DNA of 64,000 nucleotides, taken from the NCBI GenBank assembly GCA_030765055.1, contig JAUKNK010000148.1, positions 867,002 to 931,001 on the forward strand, read 5' to 3'. The position numbers were made by a program, and so were the translations under genes. Positions 15,112 through 30,300 of the stretch are shown piece by piece (position 1 is the first letter of the stretch; every line of letters starts with the position of its first letter). Source of the stretch: Mantis religiosa. Taxonomy: Eukaryota; Arthropoda; Insecta; Mantodea; Mantidae. The notes under the pieces are model-generated. The model searched no databases. It was not told the origin of the DNA and worked only from the letters and a program-made list of their open reading frames with translations.

Positions 15112-18100
15112 TGAAATCTGATTAGTGCACAAATAGTCCCCAATCCTACAGTTAGATACCGCAGCATATCCCAGCACAACCTATAACTGTTATCTGTTAA
15201 GTGCACAAATAGTCCCCAATCCTACAGTTAGATACAGCAGCATATCCCAGCACAACCTTTAACTGTTATCTGTTTAGTGCACAAATAGACCCCAATCCTA
15301 CAGTTAGATTCAGCACTATATCCCAGCACAACCTATAACTGTTATCTGTTAAGTGCACAAATAGTCCCCAATTCTATTGTTAGATAAAGCACCATATCCC
15401 AGCACATCCTACATTTGAAATCTGATTAGTGCACAAATAGACCCCAATCCTACAGCTAGATACAGCGGCATATCCCAGCACAACCTATAACTGTTATCTG
15501 TTAAGTGCACAAATAGACCCCAATCCTACAGCTGGATACAGCGGCATATCCCAGCACAACCTATAACTGTTATCTGTTAAGTGCACAAAAAGACCCCAAT
15601 CCTACAGCTAGATACAGCGGCATATCCCAGCACAACCTATAACTGTTATCTGTTAAGTGCACAAATAGTCCCCAATTCTACTGTTAGATAAAGCACCATA
15701 TCCCAGCACAACCTACATTTGAAATCTGATTAGTGCACAAATAGTCCCCAATCCTACAGTTAGATACCGCAGCATATCCCAGCACAACCTATAACTGTTA
15801 TCTGTTAAGTGCACAATTAGACCCCAAGCCTACGGTTAGATACAGCACCGTATCCCAGCACAACCTATATTTGTTATCCGTTTAGGGCACAAATGGACGC
15901 CAATCCTACAGTTAGATTCAGCGGCATATACCTGCGCAACCTTTATTTGTTATCTGTTAAGTGCACAAATAGACACCAATCCTACACTTAGATACAGCAC
16001 CATATCACAGCATAACCTATATTTGTTATCTCTTAAGTGCACAAATAGACCCCAATCTTACAGTTAGATACAGCACCATATCACAGCACAACATATATTT
16101 GTTATCTGTTCAGTGCACAAATAGACCCCAATTCTACAGTTATATACAGCAGCTAAACCCAGTACAACCTATATTTGTTATCTGTTTAGTACACAAATAG
16201 ACCCCAAACCTACAGTTAGATACAGCACCATATAACTGCACAACCTATATTTGTTATCTGTTTAGAGCACAAATAGACTTCAGATATAGCACCATATACC
16301 TGCACAACCTATATTTGTTGTCTCTTTAGTGCACAAATAGACCCCAATCCTACAGTTAGATACTGCACCATATCGCAGCACAACATATATTTGTTATCTG
16401 TTCAGTGCACAAATAGACCCCAATTCTACAGTTAGATACAGCACCATATAACTGCGCAACCTATATTTGTTATCTGTTAAGTGCACAAATTGACCACAAT
16501 CCTACGGTTAGATACAGCACCATATACCTGCGCAACCTATATTTGTTATCTGTTAAGTGCACAAATTGACCCCAATCCTACAATTAGATACAGCACCATA
16601 TACCTGCGCAACCTATATTTGTTATCTGTTAAGTGCACAAATTGACCCCAATCCTACAATTAGATACAGCACCATATCCCAGCACCACCTATATTTTAAA
16701 TATGATTAGTGCACAAATTGACCCCATTCCTACAGTTAGATATAGCGGCATATACCTGTGCAACCTTTATTTGTTATCTTTTAAGTGCACAAATAGACCC
16801 GAATCCTACAGGTAGATACAGCACCATATTGCAGCACAACATATATTTGTTATCTGTTCAGCGAACTAATAGACCCCAATCCTACAGTTAGATACTGCAG
16901 CATATCACAGCACAACCTATATTTGTTATCTCTTAAGTGCACAAATAGTCCCCAATCCTACAGTTAGATACAGCACCATTTACCTGCACAACCTATATTT
17001 GTTATCTCTTAAGCGCACAAATAGTCCCCAATCCTACAGTTAGATACAGCACCATATACCTGCACAGCCTATATTTGTTATCTCTTAAGTGCACAAATAG
17101 TCCCCAATCCTACAGTTAGATACAGCACCATATACCTGCACAGCCTATATTTGTTATCTCTTAAGTGCATAAATAGACCCCAATCCTACAGTCAGATACA
17201 GCACCATATACCTGCACGGCCTATATTTTTAACCGTTAAGCGCACAAATAGTCCCCAATCCTAGAGTTAGATACAGCACCATTTACCAGCACAACCTGTA
17301 TTTGTTTTCTGTTTAGTACACAAATAGACCCCAATCCTACTGTTAGATACAGCACCATATACCTGCACAACCTATATTTGTTATCTGTAAAGTGCACAAA
17401 TAGTCCCCAAGCCTACAGTTAGATACAGCACCATATCGCAGCACAACCTATATTTGTTATCTGTTTAGTGCACAAATAGACCCCAAACTTACAGTTGGAT
17501 ACAGCACCATATCCCAGAACAACATATATTTGTTATCTGTTAAGTGCACAATTAGAGCCCAGTCTTACAGTTAAGATACAGCACCATATCCCAGCACAAC
17601 CTATATTTGTTATCTGTTTAGCGCACAAATAGACCCCAAGCCTACAGTTAGATACAGCAACATATCCCAGGACAACCAATATTTGTTTTCTGTTAAGTGC
17701 ATAAATAGACCCCAATCCTACAGTTATATACAGCAGCATACACCTGCATAACCTATATTTGTTATCTGTTAAGTACACAAATAGATCACAATACTACAGT
17801 TAGATACAGCACCATATACCTGCACAACCTATATTTGTTATCTGTTTAGCGCACAAATAGACCCCAAGCCTACAGTTAGATACAGCAGCATATCCCAGCA
17901 CAACCTATATTTGTTATCTGTTAAGTGTACAAATAGACACCAATCCTACAGCTATATACAGCAGCATACACCTGCATAACCTATATTTGTTATCTGTTAA
18001 GTACACAAATAGATCACAATACTACAGTTAGATACAGCACCATATCCCAGCACAACCTATATTTGTTATCTGTTTAGCGCACAAATAGACCCCAAGCCTA

Positions 18101-21100
18101 CAGTTAGATACAGCAGCATATCCCAGCACAACCTATATTTGTTATCTGTTAAGTGCACAATTAGACCCCAATCCTACAGTTGGATACAGCACCATATAAC
18201 TGCACAACCTATATTTTTTATCTGTTAAGTGCACAATTAGACCCCAATCCTACAGTTAGATGCAGCAGCATATCCCAGAACAACCTATATTTGTTATCTG
18301 TTTAGTGCACAAGTCCACCCCAATCCTACAGTTAGATACAGTACCATATACCTGCGCAACTTATATTTGTTATCTGTTAAGTGCACAAATAGACCCCAAT
18401 TCTACAGTTAGATGCAGCACCATATACCTGCACAACTTATATTTGCTATCTGTTTAGTGCACAAATAGACCCCAATCCTACAGTTAGTTACAGCGGCATA
18501 TACCTGCACAACCTATATTTGTTATCTGTTAAGTGTACAAATAGTCCCCAATCCTACAGTTAGATACAGCACCATATACCTGCAAAACCTATATTTGTTA
18601 TCTGTTTAGTGCACAAGTAGACCCCAATCCTACAGTTAGATACAGCAGCATATACCTGCACAACCTATATTTGTTATCTGTTAAGTGCACAAACAGTCCC
18701 CAATCCTACAGTTAGATACAGGACCATATACCTGCAAAACCTATATTTGTTATCTGTTTAGTGCACAAATAGACTTTAATCCTACAGTTAGATACAGCAC
18801 CATATACCTGCACAATCTATATTTGTTATCTCTTAAGTGCACAAATAGTCGCCAATGTTACAGTTAAATACAGCAGCATATCCCATACAACCTATATTTG
18901 TTATCTGTTAAGTGCACAAATAGTCCCCAATCCTACAGTTATTTACAGCATCATATACCTGCACAACCTATAACTGTTATCTCTTAAGTGCACAAATAGA
19001 CTTTAATCCTACAGTTAGATACAGCAGCATGTACCAGTACAACCTTTTTTTTTTATCTGTTAAGTGCGCAAATAGACCCCAATCCTACAGCTAGATACAG
19101 CAGCATATACCAGTACAACCTATATTTGTTATCTGTTAAGTGCGCAAATAGACCCCAATCCTAGAGTTAGATACAGCAGCATATACCAGTACAACCAATA
19201 TTTGTTATCTGTTAAGTGCACAATTAAACCCCAAGCCTATAGTTAGATACAGCACCATATACCAGCAGAACCTATATGTGTTATTTGTTTAGTGGACAAA
19301 TAGTCCCCAATCCTACAGTTAGATACAGCAGCATATCCCAGCACAACCTATATTTGTTATCTGTTAAGTGCACAATTAAACCCCAAGCCTATAGTTAGAT
19401 ACAGCACCATATACCAGCAGAACCTATATGTGTTATTTGTTTAGTGCACAAATAGACCCCAATCCTACAGTTAGTTACAGCAGCTTATCCTAGCACAACC
19501 TGTATTTTTTATATGTTAGGCGCAGAAATAGAACCCAATCCTATAGTTCCATACAGCAGCATATCCCAGCACAACCTATATTTGTTATCTGTTAAGTGCA
19601 CAAATAATCCCTAATTCTACAGTTAGTTACAGCACCATATAAATGCACAACCTATATTTGATATCTGTTAAGTGCGCAAATAGACCCCAATCCTACAGTT
19701 AGATACAGCACCATATCCCAAGCACAACCTATAACTGTTATCTGTTAAGTGCACAAATAGTCCCCAACCCTACAGTTAGGTACAGCACCAAATACCAGCA
19801 CAACCTATATTTGTTATCTGTTAAGTGCACAAATAGTCCCCAATCCTACAGTTATATAGAGCAGCATTTCCCAGCACAACCTATATTTGTTATCTGTTTA
19901 TTGGACAAATAGTCCCCAATCCTACAGTTAGATACAGCACCACATGCCTGCACAATCTATATTTGTTATCTCTTAAGTGCACAAATAGTCGCCAATGCTA
20001 CAGTTAAAAACAGCAGCATATCCCACACAACCTATATTTGTTATCTGTTTACTTCACAAATAGACCCCAATCCTACAGTTAGATACAGCAGTATATCCCA
20101 CACAACCTATATTTGTTATCTGTTTACTGCACAAATAGACCCCAATCCTACAGTTAAAAACAGCAGCATATCCCACACAACCTATATTTGTTATCTGTTT
20201 ACTGCACAAATAGACCCCAATCCTACAGTTAAAAACAGCAGCATATCCCACACAACCTATATTTGTTATCTGTTTACTGCACAAATAGACCCCAATCCTA
20301 CAGTTAGATACAGCAGTATATCCCAGCACAACCTATATTTGTTATCTGTTAAGTGCACAAATAGCCCCAATCCTACAGTTAGATACAGCACCATATACAT
20401 GCACAGCCTATATTTGTTATCTGTTTAGTGCACAAATGAGCCCCAATCCTACAGTTACATACAGCACCATATACCAGTACAACCTTTGTTTGTTATCTGT
20501 TAAGTGCGCAAATAGGCCCCAATCCTAGAGTTAGATACAGCACCATATACCATCAGAACCTATATTTGTTATCTGTTAAGTGCACAAATAGACCCCTATC
20601 TTACAGTTTGATACAGCACCATATACCAGCACAACCTATATTTGTTATCTGTTAAGGGCACAATTAGACCCCAAGCCTACAGTTAGATACAGCAACTTAT
20701 CCCAGCACAACCTATATTTGTTATCTGTTTAGTACACAATTAGACCCCAAGCCTACAGTTAGATACAGCTCCATATCCCAGCACAACCTATATTTGTTAT
20801 CTCTTAAATGCACAAATATTCCCTAATCCTGCAGTAAGATACAGTACCATAAAACTGCGCAACCTATACTTGTTATCTTTTAAGTGCACAAATAGACCCC
20901 AATACCACAGTTAGATACAGCAGCATATACTTGCACAACCTATATTTGTTATCTGTTAAGTGCACAAATAGTCCCAAATCCTACAGTTAGATACAGCTTC
21001 ATATACCTGCACAACCTATAACTGTTATCTCTTAAGTGCACAAATAGACTTTAATCCTACAGGTAGAAACAGCAGCATATACCTGCACAACCTATATTTG

Positions 21101-24100
21101 TTATCTCTTAAGTGCACAAATAGACTTTAATCCTACAGGTAGATACAGCAGCATATACCTGCACAACCTATATTTATCTCTTAAGTGCACAAATAGTCTC
21201 CAATCCTACAGGTAGATACAGCACCATATACCCGGACAACCTATATTTTTAACCGTTAAGCACACAAATAGTCCCATCCTAGAGTTAGATACAGCAGCAT
21301 ATACCAGTACAACCTTTTGTTTTTTTACCTGTTAAATGCGCAAATAGACCCCAATCCTACAGCTAGATACAGCAGCATATACAAGTACAACCTATATTTG
21401 TTATCTCTTAAGTGCGCAAATAGACCCCAATCCTAGAGTTAGATACAGCAGCATATACCAGTACAACCTGTATTTGTTATCTGTTTAGCGCACAAATAGA
21501 CCCCAATCCTACAGTTAGTTACAGCACCATATACCAGCACAACCTATATTTGTTATCCGTTCAGTACACATAATAAACCCCAATCCTACAGTTAGATACA
21601 GCACCATATACCAGCACAACCTATATTTGTTATCTGTTAAGTGCACAAATAGTCCCCAATCCTACAGTTAGTTACAGCACCATATACCAGCACAACCTAT
21701 ATTTGTTATCTGTTCAGTACACAAATAAACCCCAATCCTACAGTTAGATACAGTACCATATACCAGCACAACTTATATTTGTTATCTGTTTAGCGCACAA
21801 ATGGACCCCAATCCTACAGTTAGATACAGCACCATATACCAGCACAACCTATATTTGTTATCTGCTAAGTTCACAAATAGACCCCAATCCTACAGTTAAA
21901 TATTGCAGCATATCCCAGCAAAACCTATATTTGTTATCTGTTAAGTGCACAATTAGACCCCAAGCCAACAGTTAGATACAGCACCATATAACTGCACAAC
22001 CTATATTTGTTATCTTTTAAGTGCACAAATAGACCACAATCCTACAGTTAGATACAGCAGCATATCCCAGCACAGCCTATATTTGTTATGTGTTAAGTGC
22101 ACAAATAAACCCCAATTCTACAGTTAGATACAGCAGCATATACCAGCACAACCTATATTTGTTATCTGTTTAGCGCACAAATAGACCCCAATCCTACAGT
22201 TAGATACAGCACCATATACCAGCACAACCTATATTTGTTATCTTTTAAGTGCACAAATAGTCCCCAATCCTACAGTTAGATACAGCAGCTTATCCTAGCA
22301 CAACCTGTATTTGTTATATGTTAGGCGCACAAATAGACCCCAATCCTATAGTTCCATACAGCAGCATATCCCAGCACAACCTATATTTGTTATCTCTTAA
22401 GTGCACAAATAGGTCCCAATCCTACAGTTAAATATTGCAGCATATCCCAGCAAAACCTATATTTGTTATCTGTTAAGTGCACAATTAGACCCGAAGCCAA
22501 CAGTTAGATACAGCACCATATAACTGCACAACCTATATTTGTTATCTTTTAAGTGCACAAATAGACCATAATCCTACAGTTAGATACTGCAGCATATCCC
22601 AGCACAACCCATATTTGTTATCTGTTAAGTGCACAAATAAACCCCAATTCTACAGTTAGATACAGCAGCATATACCAGCACAACCTATATTTGTTATCTG
22701 TTTAGCGCACAAATAGACCCCAATCCTACAGTTACATACATTAGCATATCCCAGCACAACCTATATTTGTTATCTGCTAAGTGCGCAAATAGGCCCCAAT
22801 CCTAGAGTTAGATACAGCACCATATACCAGCAGAACCTATATTTGTTATCTGTTAAGTGCACAGATAGGCCCCAATTCTACAGTTAGATACAGCAGGGTA
22901 TCTCAGCACAACCTATATTTGTTATCTGTTTAGTGCACAAATAGACCCCAATCCTACAGTTAGATACAGCACCATATACCAGCACAACCTATATTTGTTA
23001 TCTGTTAAGTGCACAAATAGTCCCCAATCCTACAGTTAGATACAGCACCATATACCTGCACAACCTATATTTGTTATCTGTTTAGTGTTCAAATAGACCC
23101 CAATCCTACAGTTAGATACAACATTATATACCTGCACAACCTATATTTGTTATCTGTTAAGTGCACAAATAGTCCCCAGTCCCACAGTTAGATACAGCAG
23201 GCTATCCCTGCACAACCTATATTTGTTATCTGTTAAGTGCACAAATAGACCCCAAGCCTACAGTTAGATACAGCAGCATATCCCTGCACAACCTATATTT
23301 GTTATCTTTTAAGTGCACAAATAGTCCCCAATCCTACCGTTAGATACAGCACCATATACATGCACAACCTATATTTGTTATCTGTTAAGTGCACAAATAG
23401 TCCCCAATCCTACAGTTAGTTACAGCACCATATACCAGCACAACCTATATTTGTTATCTGTTCAGTACACAAATAAACCCCAATCCTACAGTTAGATACA
23501 GCACCATATCCCAGCACAACCTATATTTGTTATCTGTTTAGCGCACAAATGGACCCCAATCTTACAGTTAGATACAGCAGCATATCCCAGCACAACCTAT
23601 ATTTGTTATCTGTTAAGTGCACAAATAATCCCTAATTCTACAGTTAGTTACAGCACCATATAAATGCACAACCTATATTTGATATCTGTTAAGTGCGCAA
23701 ATAGACCCCAATCCTACAGTTAGATACAGCACCATACCCCAAGCACAACCTATAACTGTTATCTGTTAAGTGCACAAATAGTCCCCAACCCTACAGTTAG
23801 GTACAGCACCAAATACCAGCACAACCTATATTTGTTATCTGTTAAGTGCACAAATAGTCCCCAATCCTACAGTTATATAGAGCAGCATTTCCCAGCACAA
23901 CCTATATTTGTTATCTGTTTATTGGACAAATAGTCCCCAATCCTACAGTTAGATACAGCACCACATGCCTGCACAATCTATATTTGTTATCTCTTAAGTG
24001 CACAAATAGTCGCCAATGCTACAGTTAAAAACAGCAGCATATCCCACACAACCTATATTTGTTATCTGTTTACTGCACAAATAGACCCCAATCCTACAGT

Positions 24101-24330
24101 TAGATACAGCAGTATATCCCACACAACCTATATTTGTTATCTGTTTACTGCACAAATAGACCCCAATCCTACAGTTAAAAACAGCAGCATATCCCACACA
24201 ACCTATATTTGTTATCTGTTTACTGCACAAATAGACCCCAATCCTACAGTTAAAAACAGCAGCATATCCCACACAACCTATATTTGTTATCTGTTTACTG
24301 CACAAATAGACCCCAATCCTACAGTTAGAT
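11141..24330 (+). repeat. Higher-order repeat B, copy 1 (about 13.2 kb)
   Basis: At about 24330 the sequence jumps back to the state seen at 11141 (AGATACAGAACCATATCACAG followed by the CTTATAGCC variant) and then repeats. Offsets to copy 2 are 13,197 bp at 11279/24476, 13,427 at 14925/28352, 13,275 at 16633/29908 and 13,655 at 17533/31188. The differences, 230, 152 and 380 bp, equal three, two and five monomers to within 2 bp. Translated marker segments such as 18260-18457 and 31915-32112 are identical, so the duplication is recent. Confidence 0.9.
19787..23806 (+). repeat. 4,020-bp higher-order unit C, copy 1
   Basis: Anchored on the rare variant CACCAAATACC, found at 19787, 23807, 33441 and 37461. 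Spacing is exactly 4,020 bp inside each pair. The unit contains the AAAAACAGCAGCATATCCCAC run of monomers that gives the longest minus-strand open frames. The phase chosen for the ends is arbitrary. Confidence 0.9.
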
Positions 24331-27300
24331 ACAGAACCATATCACAGCATAACCTATATTTGTTATCTGTTCAGTGCACTTATAGCCCCAATCCTACAGT
24401 TAGATACAGCACCATATAACTGCACAACCTATAACTGTTATCTGTTAAGTGCACAATTAGACCCCAAGCCTACAGTTGAATACAGCACCATATCCCAGCA
24501 CAACCTATATTTGTTATCCGTTTAGTGCACAAATGGACCCCAATCCTGCAGTTAGATACAGCACCATATCACAGCATCACCTATATATGTTATTTCTTAA
24601 GTGCACATATGGAACCCAAGCCTACAGTCAGATACAGCACCATATAACTGCACAACCTATATATGTTATCTTTTAAGTGCGCAAATAGACCCCAATCCTA
24701 CAGTTAGATACAGCACCATATCGCAGCACAACATATATTTGTTATCTGTTCAGTGCACTTATAACCCCAATCCTACAGTTAGATACAGCACCATATAACT
24801 GCACAACCTATTATTTGTTATCTGTTAAGTGCACAAATAGACCACAACCCTACAGTTAGATACAGCAGCATATACCAGCACAACATATATTTTTTATCTG
24901 TTCAGCGAACTAATAGACCCCAATCCTACAGTTAGATACAGCAGCATATCCCAGCACAACCTATATTTGTTATCTGTTTAGTGCACAAATAGTCCCCCAT
25001 CCTACAGTAGGATACAGCAGCATATACCAGCACAACCTATATTTGTTATCTGTTTAGTGCACAAACAGACTCCAATCCTACAGTTAGATACAGCACCATA
25101 TACCTGCGTAACCTATATTTGTTATCTGTTAAGTGCACAAATTGACCCCAGGCCTACAATTAGATACAGCGCCATATCCCAGCACAACCTATATTTGAAA
25201 TATGATTAGTGCACAAATAGACCCCAATCCTACAGTTAGATACAGCACCATATCCCAGCACAACCTATATTTGAAATCTGATTAGAGCACAAATAGACCC
25301 CACTCCTACAGTTAGATACAGCACCATATACCAGCACAACCTATATTTGAAATCTGATTAGTGCACAAATTGACCCCAATCCTACAGATAGATACAGCAC
25401 CATATACCTGCGTAACCTATATTTGTTATCTGTTAAGTGCACAAATTGACCCTAGTCCTACAATTAGATACAGCACCATATCTCAGCACAACCTATATTT
25501 GAAATATGATTAGTGCACAAATAGTCCCCAATCCTACAGTTAGATACAGCACCATATCCCAGCACAACCTATATTCGAAATCTGATTAGAGCACAAATAG
25601 ACCCCACTCCTACAGTTAGATACAGCACCATATACCAGCACAACCTATATTTGAAATCTGATTAGTGCACAAATTGACCCCAATCCTACACATAGATACA
25701 GCGGCATATACCAGCACAACCTATATTCGAAATCTGATTAGAGCACAAATAGACCCCACTCCTACAATTAGATACAGCACCATATCTCAGCACAACCTAT
25801 ATTTGAAATATGATTAGTGCACAAATAGTCCCTAATTCTACAGTTAGTTACAGCACCATATAAATGCACAACCTATATTTGATATCTGTTAAGTGCGCAA
25901 ATAGACCCCAATCCTACAGTTAGATACAGCACCATACCCCAAGCACAACCTATAACTGTTATCTGTTAAGTACACAAATAGTACCCAATCCTACAGTTAG
26001 ATACAGCACCATATACTTGCACAACCTATATTTGAAATGTGATTAGTGCACAAATTGACCCCAATCCTACTGTTAGATACAGCACCATAAACCAGCACAA
26101 CCTATATTTGAAATCTGATTAGTGCACAAATAGTCCCCAATCCTACAGTTAGATACAGCACCATATCCCAGCACAACCTATATTTGAAATCTGATTAGTG
26201 CACAAATTGACCCCAATCCTAATGTTAGATACAGAGGCATATCCCAGCACAACCTATAACTGTTATCTGTGAAGTGCACAAATTGACCCCAATCCTACAG
26301 TTAGATACAGCGGCATATACCAGCACAACCTATAACTGTTATCTGTTAAGTGCACAAATAGTCCCCAATCCTACAGTTAGATACAGCACCATATACTTGC
26401 ACAACCTATATTTGAAATCTGATTAGTGCACAAATTGACCCCAATCCTACAGTTAGATACAGCACCATATACCAGCATCACCTATATTTGAAATCTGATT
26501 AGTGCACAAATTGACCCCAATCCTACAGTTAGATACAGCGGCATATACCAGCACAACCTATAACTGTTATCTGTTAAGTGCACAAATATTCCCCAATCCT
26601 ACAGTTAGATACAGCACCATATACTTGCACAACCTATATTTGAAATCTGATTAGTGCACAAATAGACCCCAATCCCACAGTTAGATACAGCAGCATATCC
26701 CAGCACAACCTATAACTGTTATCTGTTAAGTGCCCAAATAGTCCCCAGTCCTACATTTAGATACAGCAGCATATACCAGCACAACCTATAACTGTTATCT
26801 GTTAAGTGCACAAATAGTCCCCAATCCTACAGTTAGATACAGCACCATATACTTTCACAACCTATATTTGAAATCTGATTAGTGCACAAATTGACCCCAA
26901 TCCTACAGTTAGATACAGCACCATATACCAGCACAACCTATATTTGAAATCTGATTAATGCACAAATAGACCCCAAGCCTACAGTTAGATACAGTGGCAT
27001 ATACCAGCACAACCAATAACTGTTATCCGTTAAGTGCACAAATAGACCCCAAACCTACTGTTAAATACAGCACCATATCCCAGCACAACCTATATTTGAA
27101 ACCTGATTAGTGCACAAATAGACCCCAATCCTACAGTTATATACAGCGGCATATAGCAGCACAACCTATAACTGTTATCTGTTAAGTGTACAATTAGACC
27201 CCAATCCTACAGTTAGATACAGCACCATATCGCAGCACAACCTATAACTGTTATGTGTTAGGTGCACAAATAGACCCCAATCCTACAGTTAGATACAGCA

Positions 27301-30300
27301 CCATATCCCAGCACAACCTATAACTGTTATCTGATAAGTGCACAATTAGACCCCAATCCTACAGTTAGATACAGCGGCATATCCCAGCACAACCTGTAAC
27401 TGTTATCTTTTAAGTGCACAAATAGACCCCAATCCTACAGTTAGATACAGCACCATGTCCCAGCACAACCTATATTTGAAATCTGATTAGTTTACAAATA
27501 GACCCCAATCCTACAGTTAGATATAGCAGCATATCCCAGCACAACCTATAACAGTTATCTGTTAAGTGCACAATTAGACCCCAAGCCTACGGTTAGATAC
27601 AGCACCATATCCCAGCACAACCTACATTTGTTATCCGTTTAGTGCACAAATGGGCCCCAATCCTACAGTTAGATACAGCACCAGATACCTGCACAACCTT
27701 TATTTGTTATCTGTTAAATGTACAATTAGACCCCAAGCCTACGGTTGAATACAGCAGCATATCCCAGCACAACCTATATTTGTTATCTCTTTAGTGCACA
27801 AATAGACCCCAATCCTACAGTTAGATACAGCACCATATCGCAGCACAACCTATAACTGTTATCTGTTAAGTGCACAATTAGACCCCAAGCCTACGGTTGA
27901 ATACAGCAGCATATCCCAGCACAACCTATATTTGTTATCTCTTTAGTGCACAAATAGACCCCAATCCTACAGTTAGACACAGCACCATATCCCAGCAGAA
28001 CCTATAACAGTTATCTGTTAAGTGCACAATTAGAACCCAAGCCTACGGTTAGATACAGCACCATATCCCAGCACAACCTATATTTGTTATCTGTTTAGTG
28101 CACAAATAGACCCCAATCCTACAGTTAGATACAGCAGCATATCCCAGCACAACCTATATTTGTTATCTGTTTAGTGCACAAATAGACCCCAATCCTACAG
28201 TTAGATACAGCAGCATATACCTGCACAACCTCTATTTGTTATCTTTTAAGAGCACAAATAGACCCCAATCCTACAGTTAGATAGTGCACCATATCACAGC
28301 ACAACATATATTTGTTATCTGTTCAGTGCACTAATAACCCCAATCCTAGAGTTAGATGCAGCAGCATATACCTGCACAACCTATATTTGTTATCTGTTTA
28401 GTGCACAAATAGACCCCAATCTTACAGTTAGATATAGCACCATATTCCAGCACATCCAATATTTGATTTCTGTTAAGTGAAAAAGAGACCCCAATCCCAC
28501 AGTTAGATACAGCATCATATTCCAGCACAAAATATATTTGAAATCTGATTAGTGCACAAATAGTCCCCAATCCTACAGTTAGATACCGCAGCATATCCCA
28601 GCACAACCTATAACTGTTATCTGTTAAGTGCACAAATAGTCCCCAATCCTACAGTTAGATACAGCAGCATATCCCAGCACAACCTTTAACTGTTATCTGT
28701 TTAGTGCACAAATAGACCCCAATCCTACAGTTAGATTCAGCACTATATCCCAGCACAACCTATAACTGTTATCTGTTAAGTGCACAAATAGTCCCCAATT
28801 CTATTGTTAGATAAAGCACCATATCCCAGCACATCCTACATTTGAAATCTGATTAGTGCACAAATAGACCCCAATCCTACAGCTAGATACAGCGGCATAT
28901 CCCAGCACAACCTATAACTGTTATCTGTTAAGTGCACAAATAGACCCCAATCCTACAGCTGGATACAGCGGCATATCCCAGCACAACCTATAACTGTTAT
29001 CTGTTAAGTGCACAAAAAGACCCCAATCCTACAGCTAGATACAGCGGCATATCCCAGCACAACCTATAACTGTTATCTGTTAAGTGCACAAATAGTCCCC
29101 AATTCTACTGTTAGATAAAGCACCATATCCCAGCACAACCTATAACTGTTATCTGTTAAGTGCACAATTAGACCCCAAGCCTACGGTTAGATACAGCACC
29201 GTATCCCAGCACAACCTATATTTGTTATCCGTTTAGTGCACAAATGGACGCCAATCCTACAGTTAGATTCAGCGGCATATACCTGCGCAACCTTTATTTG
29301 TTATCTGTTAAGTGCACAAATAGACACCAATCCTACACTTAGATACAGCACCATATCACAGCATAACCTATATTTGTTATCTCTTAAGTGCACAAATAGA
29401 CCCCAATCTTACAGTTAGATACAGCACCATATCACAGCACAACATATATTTGTTATCTGTTCAGTGCACAAATAGACCCCAATTCTACAGTTATATACAG
29501 CAGCTAAACCCAGTACAACCTATATTTGTTATCTGTTTAGTACACAAATAGACCCCAAACCTACAGTTAGATACAGCACCATATAACTGCACAACCTATA
29601 TTTGTTATCTGTTTAGAGCACAAATAGACTTCAGATATAGCACCATATACCTGCACAACCTATATTTGTTGTCTCTTTAGTGCACAAATAGACCCCAATC
29701 CTACAGTTAGATACTGCACCATATCGCAGCACAACATATATTTGTTATCTGTTCAGTGCACAAATAGACCCCAATTCTACAGTTAGATACAGCACCATAT
29801 AACTGCGCAACCTATATTTGTTATCTGTTAAGTGCACAAATTGACCACAATCCTACGGTTAGATACAGCACCATATACCTGCGCAACCTATATTTGTTAT
29901 CTGTTAAGTGCACAAATTGACCCCAATCCTACAATTAGATACAGCACCATATCCCAGCACCACCTATATTTTAAATATGATTAGTGCACAAATTGACCCC
30001 AATCCTACAGTTAGATATAGCGGCATATACCTGTGCAACCTTTATTTGTTATCTTTTAAGTGCACAAATAGACCCGAATCCTACAGGTAGATACAGCACC
30101 ATATTGCAGCACAACATATATTTGTTATCTGTTCAGCGAACTAATAGACCCCAATCCTACAGTTAGATACTGCAGCATATCACAGCACAACCTATATTTG
30201 TTATCTCTTAAGTGCACAAATAGTCCCCAATCCTACAGTTAGATACAGCACCATTTACCTGCACAACCTATATTTGTTATCTCTTAAGTGCACAAATAGT

